NCBI RefSeq assembly: GCF_905171765.1
Contig: NC_053391.1
Location: forward strand, 687,141,257 to 687,205,256
Source: Bufo bufo
Taxonomy: Eukaryota; Chordata; Amphibia; Anura; Bufonidae
DNA: 64,000 bases
Direction of reading: 5' to 3'
A model generated the notes under the pieces. That model was not told the DNA's origin. It worked only from the letters and a program-made list of their open reading frames with translations, and did not search any database. Each line of letters begins with the position of its first letter. Within the stretch, counting starts at the first letter, position 1. A program made the position numbers and the translations under genes. Positions 43,018 through 55,775 of this stretch are shown piece after piece.

Positions 43018-46000
43018 CACTAGACTATGGACTGACTGCAGTGATTACACTAGACTATGGACTGACTGCAGTGATTACACTAGAATATGAACTGATTGAC
43101 TGCAGTGATTACACTAGACTATGGACTGACTGCAGTGATTACATCAGATTATGGACCGACTGCAGTGTTTACACTAGACTATGGACTGAAAGCAGTGATT
43201 ACACTAGACTATAGATTAACTGCAGTGTTTACATCAGATTATGGACTGACTGCAGTGATTACACTAGAATATGAACTGATTGACTGCAGTGATTACACTA
43301 GACTATGGACTGACTGCAGTGATTACACTAGACTATGGACTGAACACAGTGTTTACACTAGACTATGGACTGACTGCAGTGTTTACATCAGAATATGGAC
43401 TGACTGCAGTGATTACACTAGACTATGGACTGACTGCAGTGTTTACACTAGACTATGGACTGACTGCAGTGTTTACACTAGACTATGGACTGACTGCAGT
43501 GTTTACACTAGACTATGGACTGACTGCAGTGTTTACACTAGACTATGGACTGACTGCAGTGATTACACTAGACTATGGACTGACTGCAGTGTTTACATCA
43601 GACTATGGACTGACTGCAGTGTTTACACTAGACTATGGACTGACTGCAGTGTTTACACTAGACTATGGACTGACTGCAGTGATTACACTAGACTATGGAC
43701 TGACTGCAGTGTTTACATCAGACTATGGACTGACTGCAGTGATTACACTAGACTATGGACTGACTGCAGTGTTTACACTAGACTATGGACTGACTGCAGT
43801 GATTACACTAGACTATGGACTGACTGCTGTGTTTACACTAGACTATGGACTGACTGCAGTGTTTACATCAGACTATGGACTGACTGCAGTGTTTACACTA
43901 GACTATAAACTGACTGCAGTGATTACACTAGACTATGGACTGATTGACTGCAGTGATTACACTAGACTATGGACTGACTGCAGTGTTTACACTAGACTAT
44001 GGACTGACTGCAGTGTTTACATCAGACTATGGACTGACTGCAGTGATTACACTAGACTATAGACTAACTGCAGTGTTTACACTAGACTATGGACTGACTG
44101 CAGTGTTTACATCAGATTATGGACCGACTGCAGTGTTTACACTAGACTATGGACTGAACGCAGTGTTTACACTAGACTATGGACTGACTGCAGTGTTTAC
44201 ATCAGATTATGGACCGACTGCAGTGTTTACACTGGACTATGGACTGAACGCAGTGTTTACACTAGACTATGGACTGACTGCAGTGTTTACATCAGATTAT
44301 GGACCGACTGCAGTGTTTACACTAGACTATGGACTGACTGCAGTGTTTACATCAGACTATGGACTGACAGCAGTGATTACACTAGACTATAGACTAACTG
44401 CAGTGTTTACACTAGACTATGGACTGACTGCAGTGTTTACACTAGACTATGGACTGACTGCAGTGTTTACATCAGACTATGAACTGACTGCAGTGATTAC
44501 ACTAAACTATAGACTAACTGCAGTGTTTACACTAGACTATGGACTGACTGCAGTGTTTATATCAGACTATGGACTGACTGTAGTGATTACACTAGACTAT
44601 GGACTGACTGCAGTGTTTACATCAGACTATGGACTGACTGCAGTGATTACACTAGACTATGGACTGACTGCAGTGATTACACTAGACTATGGACTGACTG
44701 CAGCGTTTACACTAGACTATGGACCGACTGCAGTGTTTACACTAGACTATGGACTGACTGCAGTGATTACACTAGACTATGGACTGACTGCAGTGTTTAC
44801 ACTAGACTATGGACTGACTGCAGTGATTACACTAGACTATGGACTGACTGCAGTGTTTACACTAGACTATGGACTGACTGCAGTGTTTACACAAAACTAT
44901 GGACTGACTGCAGTGTTTACATCAGACTATGGACTGACTGCAGTGTTTACACTAGACTATAAACTGACTGCAGTGATTACACTAGACTATGGACTGACTG
45001 CAGTGATTACACTAGACTATGGACTGACTGCAGTGTTTACACTAGACTATGGACTGACTGCAGTGTTTACACTAGACTATGGACTGACTGCAGTGTTTAC
45101 ATCAGACTATGGACTGACCGCAGTGATTACACTAGACTATGGACTGACTGCAGTGTTTACATCAGACTATGGACTGACTGCAGTGATTACACTAGACTAT
45201 GGACTGACTGCAGTGATCACACTAGACTATGGACTGACTGCAGCGTTTACACTAGACTATGGACTGACTGCAGCGATTACACTAGACTATGGACTGACTG
45301 CAGTGATTACACTAGACTATGGACTGACTGCAGTGATTACACTAGACTATGGACTGACTGCAGTGATTACACTAGACTATGGACTGACTGCAGTGTTTAC
45401 ACTAGACTATGGACTGACTGCAGTGTTTACACTAGACTATGGACTGACTCCAGTGATTACACTAGACTATGGACTGAATGCAGCGTTTACACTAGACTAT
45501 GGACTGACTGCAGTGTTTACATCAGACTATGGACTGACTGCAGTGATTACACTAGACTATGGACTGACTGCAGTGATTACACTAGACTATGGACTGACTG
45601 CAGTGATTACACTAGACTATGGACTGACTCCAGTGTTTACACTAGACTATGGACTGACTGCAGCGTTTACACTAGACTATGGACTGACTGCAGTGATTAC
45701 ACTAGACTATGGACTGACTGCAGTGTTTACATCAGACTATGGACTGACTGCAGTGATCACACTAGACTATGGACTGACTGCAGTTATCACACTAGACTAT
45801 GGACTGACTGCAGTGTTTACACTAGACTATGGACTGACTGCAGTGATTACACTAGACTATGGACTGACTGCAGTGATTACACTAGACTATGGACTGACTG
45901 CAGTGATCACACTAGACTATGGACTGAATGCAGTGATTACACTAGACTATGGACTGACTGCAGTGTTTACATCAGACTATGGACTGACTGCAGTGATTAC

Positions 46001-47490
46001 ACTAGACTATGTACTGACTGCAGCATTTACACTAGACTATGGACTGACTCCAGCGTTTACACTAGACTATGGACTGACTGCAGTGTTTACACTAGACTAT
46101 GTACTGACTGCAGCATTTACACTAGACTATGGACTGACTCCAGTGTTTACACTAGACTATGGACTGACTGCAGTGTTTACACTAGACTATGTACTGACTG
46201 CAGCATTTACACTAGACTATGGACTGACTCCAGTGTTTACACTAGACTATGGACTGACTCCAGTGTTTACACTAGACTATGGACTGACTCCAGTGTTTAC
46301 ACTAGACTATGGACTGACTGCAGTGATCACACTAGACTATGGACTGAATGCAGTGATTACACTAGACTATGGACTGACTGCAGTGTTTACATCAGACTAT
46401 GGACTGACTGCAGTGATTACACTAGACTATGTACTGAATGCAGTGATTACACTAGACTATGGACTGACTGCAGTGATTACACTAGACTATGGACTGACCG
46501 CAGTGATTACACTAGACTATGGACTGACTGCAGTGTTTACATCAGACTATGGACTGACTGCAGTGATTACACTAGACTATGTACTGACTGCAGCATTTAC
46601 ACTAGACTATGGACTGACTCCAGCGTTTACACTAGACTATGGACTGACTCCAGCGTTTACACTAGACTATGGACTGACTCCAGCGTTTACACTAGACTAT
46701 GGACTGACTCCAGTGTTTACACTAGACTATGTACTGACTGCAGTGATTACACTAGACTATGGACTGACTCCAGTGTTTACACTAGACTATGGACTGACTG
46801 CAGTGTTTACACTAGACTATGTACTGACTGCAGCATTTACACTAGACTATGGACTGACTCCAGTGTTTACACTAGACTATGGACTGACTCCAGTGTTTAC
46901 ACTAGACTATGGACTGACTCCAGTGTTTACACTAGACTATGGACTGACTGCAGTGATCACACTAGACTATGGACTGAATGCAGTGATTACACTAGACTAT
47001 GGACTGACTGCAGTGTTTACATCAGACTATGGACTGACTGCAGTGATTACACTAGACTATGTACTGAATGCAGTGATTACACTAGACTATGGACTGACTG
47101 CAGTGATTACACTAGACTATGGACTGACCGCAGTGATTACACTAGACTATGGACTGACTGCAGTGTTTACATCAGACTATGGACTGACTGCAGTGATTAC
47201 ACTAGACTATGTACTGACTGCAGCATTTACACTAGACTATGGACTGACTCCAGCGTTTACACTAGACTATGGACTGACTCCAGCGTTTACACTAGACTAT
47301 GGACTGACTCCAGCGTTTACACTAGACTATGGACTGACTCCAGTGTTTACACTAGACTATGGACTGACTGCAGTGATTACACTAGACTATGGACTGACTG
47401 CAGTGATTACACTAGACTATGGACTGACTGCAGTGTTTACATCAGACTATGGACTGACTGCAGTGTTTACATCAGACTATGGACTGACTT
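43018..47490. repeat. 30-bp minisatellite, about 149 units, with higher-order repeats
   Basis: Unit: GACTGCAGTGTTTACACTAG followed by ACTATGGACT. Main variants are GTTTAC/GATTAC, ACACTAGA/ACATCAGA and ATGGACTG/ATGTACTG. Nearly every unit has a PstI-type CTGCAG. Between about 46141 and 47370 a 21-unit (630-bp) block is tandemly duplicated with the same order of variants. Since 30 is divisible by three, all-frame openness produces a 1215-codon frame (43944-47591) with the 10-residue repeat TAVFTLDYGL; there is no promoter, intron signal or domain to suggest it is a gene. Confidence 0.97.
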
Positions 47491-48533
47491 TAAAACCACA
47501 GATCTCTGCTAAGTGCCCCACAAACAATAAAAAGCGGCACCATTGTGCCACAGAAAAAAAACTAAAATCACTGTACTCTCCTTACTCCTGACCAGCTAGT
47601 GTCCTGGCACAGGTGACACAGTGCAATGATGTTATTGTCCCTCCTGCCCTGTAAGGCTGACGTCCTGTGTGTGGCCCCCAGGTCCTGTCTATCACAAGTG
47701 TGCTGTTCTAGCTAATGGCTTTTGTCCAGATCTTATAGTTAAACAGCAGCTTTACTTTGCATAAACATTATCCAGAACGGTTTACAGACTTTGTCTTGGT
47801 CCTAGCAGGCTTTGGTATGAAACTGGCAGGCAAACTCCACTCTGCTATATTTGTTTTTTTCTGGCTCTGCTGTATTGACAGGCTGACTGTATGACTTTGC
47901 TTCTCCTTGTATGCTGCACTTCTCTTTTGTAGTGGTCTATCTCTAGATTAGGCCAGGGATCTTTCCTGCTGTCTCCTGAGGCTCTAAGCTTTGGCCTCAA
48001 TGGCCAGCAGAGCTTAGGGTGCTCTGGCGGGCTTGGGCATGTCCAGCAGAGAAATGCCCCTGCACACCTGTCCCCTAGCAGGGAATAAGCTAGACTGACT
48101 GGAACTTGTCCCCAACCTTCCTGCAGTAAGTGGAACTATCCCACTCCTTTTCAGAGGGGGGTTAGAATGAAATGGAAGGTTCCATTCTATCTACATACAG
48201 CTCTGACGTGTTTGTTGCCACCTGCTGGTGAACCAGGCACACTACATGTGAACATAACAGTTGCAAACAATATTATAGATGCACATTGTGGAGGACCTGG
48301 AATAAATGCTTAAGATTACATGAGGTTAGACCAACCAATAAAGACAGTAGAAGGGTGCAGAAGTGGTAACATAGTAACATAGTTTATGAGGCCGAAAAAA
48401 TACATCTGTCTATCCAGTTCAGCCTGATATCCTGGGGTTTTACAGCTTCTCAACTAGAGTTCATTTATCTGTATTCTGTGTTATACTAGTTAATCACTTT
48501 ACTTAGTGTACTACTGCCATCTAGTGACCGTAA
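47491..48533. other. Unassigned sequence with an anuran SINE-like tail
   Basis: No coding domain. The part 47600-48300 has LTR-like composition but no defined ends. At 48366-48430 the words GTAACATAGTAACATAG and AGGCCGAAAAAATACATCTG match a repeat widespread in frog genomes; the class is uncertain. Confidence 0.35.
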
Positions 48534-49010
48534 GGCTACTTTCACACCTGCGTTAGGTGCGGATCCGTCTGGTATCTGCACAGACGGATCCGCACCTATA
48601 AATGCAAACGCTGGTGTCCGTTCAGTACGGATCCGTCTGCATAACTAGAAAAAAATCTAAGTCTAAGTGTAAGTCAAACGGATCCGTCCTGACTTTACAT
48701 TGAAAGTCAATGGGGGACGGATCCGTTTACAATTGCAGCATATTTGTGTCAATGTAAACGGATCCGTCCCCATTGACTTACATTGTAAGTCAGGACGGAT
48801 CCGTTTGACTCCGCAAGGCCAAGCAAGCAGTGTTTTGGTGTCCGCCTCCAGAGCAGAATGGAGGCGGAACGGAGCCAAACTGATGCATTCTGAACGGATC
48901 CTTAGCCATTCAGAATGCATTGGGGCTAAACTGATCTGTTTGGGGCCGCTTGTGAGAGCCCTGATACGGATCTCGCAGGCGGACCCAGAAACGCCAGTGT
49001 GAAAGTAGCC
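48534..49010. mobile_element. MITE, 477 bp, related to that at 13786 (PIF/Harbinger-like)
   Basis: Ends GGCTACTTTCACACCTGCG and, inverted, GGCTACTTTCACACTGGCG. Flanks are taa (48531-48533) and tta (49011-49013). The middle is built from repeated ACGGATCCGT palindromes (about 48560-48810). Confidence 0.85.
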
Positions 49011-49246
49011 TTATTATATTTGTAAAGCCTATAAACCTGACCTAAATGACAAATTGTTACGATACAACCACGCACCCAAATAGCCATGTAACCCTAGATA
49101 AATTAATACCAAAGCTTAATTAAATATCACAATAAAATCACAGACGGTTTAAAAAAAACACACTGACAATGGAAAGAAGAAGAGGGACATCTAGTGGACA
49201 AAAAATGTAACAGCACCACTTTAAAAGGTAATAAATACATTACTAC
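49011..49246. other. No recognised content
   Basis: AT-rich sequence, no coding frame or repeat boundary noticed. Confidence 0.4.
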
Positions 49247-49623
49247 TAGGGATGAGCGAATCAAATTCGGATGAAATATCCGTACTCGATTTGCATAAAG
49301 CTTCGTTCCAATACTGTACGGAGCATGAGCTCTATACAGTATTAGAATGTATTGTCTCCGATGAGCCGAAGTTATTGCTTCTCAAATTCAAGCGAGACTT
49401 TGCATAATAACTTCATAAATTTATTTGTACTGTGAAATAACATTTCCCGAACTCGGGTTAGGTTCCAAGTACCACTAGGAACCGAATCTGAGTTCGGGAA
49501 ATGTTTTTTTACAGTACAAATAAATTTATTAAGTTATTGCGCGAAGTCTCACGAGACTTTGAAGAAGCAATAACTTCGGCTCATCGGAGCCAACAGATTC
49601 TAATACTGTATAGAGCTCCTGCT
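49247..49623. mobile_element. Palindromic hAT-type MITE, cut by hAT-A
   Basis: Starts TAGGGATGAGCGAATC (49247) after a possible TSD attactac. Arms of about 180 bp (about 49330-49455 and 49470-49615) are inverted copies around 49465. Its right end is missing here because hAT-A starts at 49624, and it should continue beyond the window. Confidence 0.8.
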
Positions 49624-49770
49624 TAGGGATAAGCGAACCCGAACTGTATAGTTTGGGTTCGTACCGAATTTTGGGGTGTCCGTGACACGGACCCGAACAT
49701 TTTCGTAAAAGTCTGGGTTCGGGTTCGGTGTTCGGCGCTTTCTTGGCGCTTTTTGAAAGGCTGCAAAGCA

Positions 49771-49880
49771 GCCAATCAACAAGCGTCATACTACTTGCCC
49801 CAAGAGGCCATCACAGCCTTGCCTACTATTGGCATGGCTGTAATTGGCCAGTGCAGCATGTGACCCAGCCTCTATATAAG
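49771..49880 (+). promoter_or_regulatory. Putative hAT-A core promoter
   Basis: A CCAAT box (GCCAATCAAC, 49771) and a TATA box (TATATAAG, 49873-49880). The TATA lies inside an inverted repeat GTGACCCAG...CTTGGGTCAC (49859-49890). The same arrangement is present in hAT-B on the minus strand (62899-62932). Confidence 0.5.
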
Positions 49881-50143
49881 CTTGGGTCACGTAGCGCCGC
49901 ACGTCACTCTGCTATGATCAGTATAGGGAGAGGTTGCTGCTACGACGTTAGGGCGAGATTAGGCAGATTAACTCCTCCAAAAGACTTCATTCAGTGATCG
50001 ATTTACAGCTGTGGATCATTGAACTGCTGCTATTCAATTGCTCAGTGTTTTTAGGCTGCCCAGAGCGTTTTTCAGTCACTTTTTTCTGGGGTGATCGGTG
50101 GCCATTTTGTGTCTTGTGGTGCGCCAGCACAAGCTACCACCAA

Positions 50144-50297
50144 GTGCATTTAACCATCAATAGTGTGGTTATTTTGTGCTATATCCTACATCAGCTGCAG
50201 GCTGAGCCTGTGTCACCCAAGTGTATTTAACCATCGATAGTGTGGTTATTTTTTGGCCATATACTACATCTGGTGCAAGTTGAGCCTGTCACCCAGC
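50144..50297 (+). repeat. 77-bp direct repeat in hAT-A 5' untranslated region (2 copies)
   Basis: TTTAACCATC(A/G)ATAGTGTGG recurs at 77-bp spacing. hAT-B has about four copies of the same unit (62338-62660), so the copy number differs between family members. Confidence 0.85.
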
Positions 50298-50774
50298 GCC
50301 TAAAAAATAGGCCTGACATTTATATTCCTCCAAATCTGTACTGTTTTAGCTGGTCAAGTTATTTTTAGTGACCATAAAAGCACAGTTTTTGTTCTGGGTT
50401 GAAAAACAATTCCCAAATTTGCAATTCTCAAAATTAATAGTTTCTGCTATATCAGGCCTACTTTACATCTATCCCTAAAAGGGTATATTAGATTCAAGGT
50501 GCTGATAGGGTCATTCTGAAGAACTTAACACACACGCTACTGTGCAGATCCAAGTCTAATTCTGTCCGTAAACGTATACCTGTCACCCAGCGCCTTAAAA
50601 ATAGGCCTCACATTTATATTCAGCTAAATCTGTCGTTACTGGTGTGCCTGTATTAGTGTAATACGGTACCTAAATAGATAGCCAGATAGTGTTAGGTGTC
50701 TGAAAAAAAGGCCTGAAATTTAATTCAATACATTGGCCCGAATAATATTTTTCTTATTGTGGTGAACGGTAACA

Positions 50775-53700
50775 ATGAGGAAAACATCTAGTAAGGGACG
50801 CGGACGTGGACGTGGTCGTGGTGGTGTTAGTGGACCCTCTGGTGCTGGGAGAGGACGTGGCCGTTCTGCCACAGCCACACGTCCTAGTGAACCAACTACC
50901 TCAGGTCCCAGTAGCCAGCAGAATTTACAGGGATATTTGGTCGGGCCTAATGCCGTTCTAAGGATGGTAAGGCCTGAGCAGGTACAGGCATTAGTCAATT
51001 GGGTGGCCGACAGTGCATCCAGCACGTTCACATTATCTCCCACCCAGTCTTCTGCAGAAAGCGCACAGATGGCGCATGAAAACCAAGCCCATCGGTCTGT
51101 CACATCACCCCCATGCATATCAGGGAAACTGTCTGAGCCTCAAGTTATGCAGCAGTCTCTTATGCTGTTTGAAGACTCTGCTTCCAGGGTTTCCCAAGGG
51201 CATCCACCTAGCCCTTCCCCAGGGGTGGAAGAGATAGAATGCACTAACGCACAACCACTTATTTTTCCTGATGATGAGGACATGGGAATACCACCTCAGC
51301 ACGTCTCTGATGATGACGAAACACAGGTGCCAACTGCTGCGTCTTTCTGCAGTGTGCAGACTGAACAGGAGGTCAGGGATCAAGACTGGGTGGAAGACGA
51401 TGCAGGGGACGATGAGGTCCTAGACCCCACATGGAATGAAGGTCGTGCCACTGACTTTCACAGTTCGGAGGAAGAGGCAGTGGTGAGACCGAGCCAACAG
51501 CGTAGCAAAAGAGGGAGCAGTGGGCAAAATCAGAACACCCGCCGCCAAGAGACTCCGCCTGCTACTGACCGCCGCCATCTGGGACCGAGCACCCCAAAGG
51601 CAGCTTCAAGGAGTTCCCTGGCATGGCACTTCTTCAAACAATGTGCTGACGACAAGACCCGAGTGGTTTGCACGCTGTGCCATCAGAGCCTGAAGCGAGG
51701 CATTAACGTTCTGAACCTTAGCACAACCTGCATGACCAGGCACCTGCATGCAAAGCATGAACTGCAGTGGAGTAAACACCTTAAAAACAAGGAAGTCACT
51801 CAGGCTCCCCCTGCTACCTCTTCTGCTGCTGCCGCCTCGGCCTCTTCTGCTGCTGCCGCCGCCTCGGCCTCTTCCTCCGCCTCTGGAGGAACGTTGGCAC
51901 CTGCCGCCCAGCAAACATGGGATGTACCACCAACACCACCACCTGCGTCACCAAGCATCTCAACCATGTCACACGGCAGCGTTCAGCTCTCCATCTCACA
52001 AACATTTGAGAGAAAGCGTAAATTCCCACCTAGCCACCCTCGATCCCTGGCCCTGAATGCCAGCATTTCTAAACTACTGGCCTATGAAATGCTGTCATTC
52101 AGGCTGGTGGACACAGACAGCTTCAAACAGCTCATGTCACTTGCTGTCCCACAGTATGTTGTTCCCAGCCGGCACTACTTCTCCAAGAGAGCCGTGCCTT
52201 CCCTGCACAAACAAGTGTCCGATAAAATCAAGTGTGCACTGCGCCACGCCATCTGTGGCAAGGTCCACCTAACCACAGATACGTGGACCAGTAAGCACGG
52301 CCAGGGACGCTATATCTCCCTAACTGCACACTGGGTAAATGTAGTGGCGGCTGGGCCCCAGTAGGAGAGCTGTTTGGCGCACGTCCTTCCGCCGCCAAGG
52401 ATCGCAGGGCAACATTCTTTGCCTCCTGTCTCCTCCTCCTCCTACTCGGCTTCCTCCTCCTCTTCTTCCACCTCCTCATCCAGTCAGCCACACACCTTCA
52501 CCACCAACTTCAGCACAGCCCGGGGTAAACGTCAGCAGGCCGTTCTGAAACTCATATGTTTGGGGGACAGGCCCCACACCGCACAGGAGTTGTGGCGGGG
52601 TAGAGAACAACAGACCGACGAGTGGTTGCTGCCGGTGAGCCTCAAGCCCGGCCTGGTGGTGTGCGATAATGGGCGAAATCTCGTTGCAGCTCTGGGACTA
52701 GCCGGTTTGACGCACATCCCTTGCCTGGCGCATGTGCTGAATTTGGTGGTGCAGAAGTTCATTCACAACTACCCCGACATGTCAGAGCTGCTGCATAAAG
52801 TACGGGCCGTCTGTTCGCGCTTCCGACGTTCACATCCTGCCGCTGCTCGCCTGTCTGCTCTACAGCGTAACTTCGGCCTTCCCGCTCACCGCCTCATATG
52901 CGACGTGCCCACCAGGTGGAACTCCACATTGCACATGCTGGACAGACTGTGCGAGCAGCAGCAGGCCATAGTGGAGTTTCAGCTGCAGCACGCACGGGTC
53001 AGTCGCACTGCGGATCAGACACACTTCACCATCAATGACTGGGCCTCCATGCGAGACCTGTGTGCCCTGTTGCGCTGTTTCGAGTACTCCACCAACATGG
53101 CCAGTGCCGATAACGCCGTTCTCAGCGTTACAATACCACTTCTATGTCTCCTTGAGAAAACACTTAGGGCGATGATGGAAGAGGAGGTGGCACAGGAGGA
53201 GAAAGAGGCAGAGAGATCATTTCGTAGGGTTTCCGGCCAGTCATTCACAAGTGGCTCTGAGGGTGGGTTCCTGCACCAACATATGCCAGGTACACAATTG
53301 TCCAGCCAGGGCACAGTTCTGGACAATGACGAGGTGGAGAATGAGGAGAAGGATATGGGTAGGAGAAACCGTGTTCACAGCAGGGTGGCACCCAAACCAG
53401 CTCATGGCCATCACTGGTGCGTGGCTGGGGGGATACAGAGGACACAGACGATACACCTCCCACAGAGGACAGTTTGTCGTTGCCTCTGGGCAGCCTGGTA
53501 CACATGAGCGACTACATGCTGCAGTGTGTCCGCAACGACCGCTGAGTTGACCACATTCTAACTTGTGCTGATTACTTGGTGGCCACGCTGCTGGATCCCC
53601 GTTACAAGGACAATGTACCGTCCTTAATTCCGTCACTGGAGCGTGATCGTAAGATGCGCGAGTAGAAGCGCACGCTGGTAGATGCGCTGCTGGTGGCATT

Positions 53701-54190
53701 CCCACCTGACAGCGAGGACACAGTGGAAGCACAAGGCGAAGGCAGAGGAAGAGGTCGCCAACGCAGCTGGGGCACCGCCAGCACCTCAGAAGGCAGGGTT
53801 AGCATGGCTGAAATGTGGAAAAGCTTTGTCAGCACAGCACAACAACCAGCACCACCAGCTGATATGGAACGTCTTAGCAGGAGGCAGCATTTCAGCAACA
53901 TGGTGGAGCAGTATGTGTGCACACGCCTACACGTACTGAATGACGGGTCTGCCCCCTTCAACTTCTGGGTCTCCAAATTGGGCACATGGCCTGAGCTTGC
54001 CCTTTACGCCTTGGAGGTTATGGCCTGCCCTGCAGCCACTGTATTGTCTGAACGTGCGTTTAGCACGGCAGGGGGCGTCATCACAGACAAGCGCAGCCGC
54101 CTGTCCACAGCCAATGTGGACAAGCTCCCTTTCCTTAAAAAGAACCAGGCATGGATCCCACAGGACTTGTCCGTACCTTGTGCAGAATAG
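50775..54190 (+). pseudogene. hAT-A transposase (BED-finger hAT), lightly broken
   Basis: Full-length hAT transposase gene of about 1,130 codons. N-terminal GRGRGRG tract; acidic region; BED finger (LAWHFFKQC, CTLCHQS, TCMTRHLHAKH; about 51615-51760); Ala/Ser/Pro-rich linker; ISKLLAYEMLSFRLVDTD; first catalytic Asp HLTTDTWTSKHG (about 52265-52300); second Asp VVCDNGRNLVAAL (about 52657); CLAHVLNLVVQ; DVPTRWNSTLHML (about 52900); ATLLDPRYKDNV (about 53583); C-terminal dimerisation ACPAATVLSERAFSTAGG (about 54020-54070). Lesions: TAG at about 52362, a frameshift between 53330 and 53411, TGA near 53544 and TAG near 53664. A stop-free first 529 codons include the complete DNA-binding finger. Confidence 0.93.
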
Positions 54191-54465
54191 ACATGTATAC
54201 CGGCCTTACCCAACCATTGTTATACTCCAGCGCACTTTCTCATTGTTGTATTTTTTATATTTTACAATGTTTTGGGGTGTACCCTAATTTAAACAAAAAA
54301 ATTTAAAAATTAAAACCAAAAACCACTGTTGGCTACCTCCTCCTCCACTGCCGCTTCCACCTACACTGCTAAGTCCACCGCCTCCTCAACCTTCTACTCC
54401 ATATGCACCTCCACCTCATAGATCAAGATTATAATTATTTTTTTTTAAGTATTTTATTTTATGTT

Positions 54466-55165
54466 AAGTCATTTTACTCATTTGTCTGATACATTGTTGG
54501 GTGACATATCCCAAATTTCTGGCTGTGATATACCCCTGCTCTACCTAGTGGACAGGGAAATACATTTCACTAATTCATCTGTTACATTGTCGGGTGACAT
54601 TCACCAATTTTTTCCTGTGATATACCCCTGCTCTACCTAGTGGACGGGGAAATACATTTAACTAATTTGTCTGTTACATTATTGGGTGAAATTCACCAAT
54701 TTTTGGCTGTGATATACCCCTGCTCTACCTAGTGGACAGGGAAATTACATTTCATTAATTCGTCTGTTACAATGTTGGGTGACATTCACCAATTTTTGGC
54801 TGTCATATACCCCTGCTCTACCTAGTGGAGAGGGAAATACTGTACATTTCACTAATTCATCTGTTACATTGTGGGGTGACATTCACCAATTTTTGGCTGT
54901 GATATACCCCTGCTCTACCTAGTGGACAGGGAAATACATTTCAGTAATTCGTCTGTTACATTGTCGGGTGAAATCCACCAATTTTTGGCTGTGATATACC
55001 CCTGCTCTACATTGTGGACAGGATAATACATTTCAGTAATTTGTCTGTTACATTGTTGTGTGACATTCACCAATTTTGGGCTGTGATATTTCCCTGCTCT
55101 ACATAGCGGACAGGAAAATAAATTTCACAAATGCGTTTGTTACATTGTTGGGTGACAAATTCTCT
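54466..55165 (+). repeat. 92-bp tandem repeat in hAT-A 3' region, about 7-8 copies
   Basis: CCCTGCTCTACCTAGTGGAC occurs at 92-97-bp steps (54531, 54623, 54715, 54808, 54905, 54997, 55087). Two degenerate units are present in hAT-C at 10073-10230, so the repeat belongs to the family. Confidence 0.93.
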
Positions 55166-55194
55166 TCTTTTGCGCTAGAAAGTACATTTGCGGA

Positions 55195-55775
55195 CTACAC
55201 TTCATTTAGGACAGTACGAATGGTGAGGCCAGAACAGGTTCAGACGATAGTAGATTGGGTGGCTGACAGTGCCTCCACTTCCTTCACTTTGTCTCCCACC
55301 CAGTCCCCTGCTGAAAGATCAGAGTTGGCACCTACAGCCCATGTCCATCTGTCTTTCAACTCACCCCCTTGCAAATCAGTGAAGCAGTCTGAGCCCCAAG
55401 TCATGCAGCAGTCTCTTATGCTTTTTGATGACTCTGCTGGCAGGATTTCTGTGGTCCATCCACATAGCCCTGCACCAGAAGTGGAAGAGATTGAGTGCAC
55501 TGATGCCCAACCACTTATGTTTCAGGATGAGTACATGGAACGACCACCGCAGCACGTCTCTGATGATGACGAAACACAGGTGCCAACTGCTGCGGCTTTT
55601 TGCAGTCTGCAGACCGACAAGAAGGGCAGGGGTAAACAGTGGGTGGAAGATGATGTGGAGGACAATGAGGTACTAGACCCCACATGGAATCAAGGTCATG
55701 TGAGTGACGTGTACAGTTTGGAGGAAGAGGCGGTGGTCGCACACCAGCACAGCAAAAGAGGGAGCAGGGTGCAAA
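55195..55775 (+). pseudogene. N-terminal hAT transposase fragment inside the 3' repeats
   Basis: The frame VRMVRPEQVQTIVDWVADSA through DDDETQVPTAAAFCSLQTDK to HSKRGSRVQKR matches about 190 residues of the hAT N-terminal half, before the BED finger. It is closer to hAT-C (shared EDDVEDNEV and NQGHVSDVYS-type text) than to hAT-A. It is framed by the 92-bp repeats on the left and ~91-bp repeats on the right. Confidence 0.88.

Noticed and set aside
43018..47490. CRISPR array
   Set aside because: Repeats are contiguous 30-bp units without unique spacers, and the context is vertebrate transposons.
43944..47591. 1215-codon open frame as a repeat protein gene
   Set aside because: The unit period is 30 bp, so an open frame in one unit is open in all; alternative frames are open as well, and there is no domain, promoter or splice signal.
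50775..52364. Truncated hAT-A product (529 residues) as a functional repressor
   Set aside because: It keeps the BED finger and would be plausible, but nothing in the sequence shows selection, and later lesions are typical of neutral decay.
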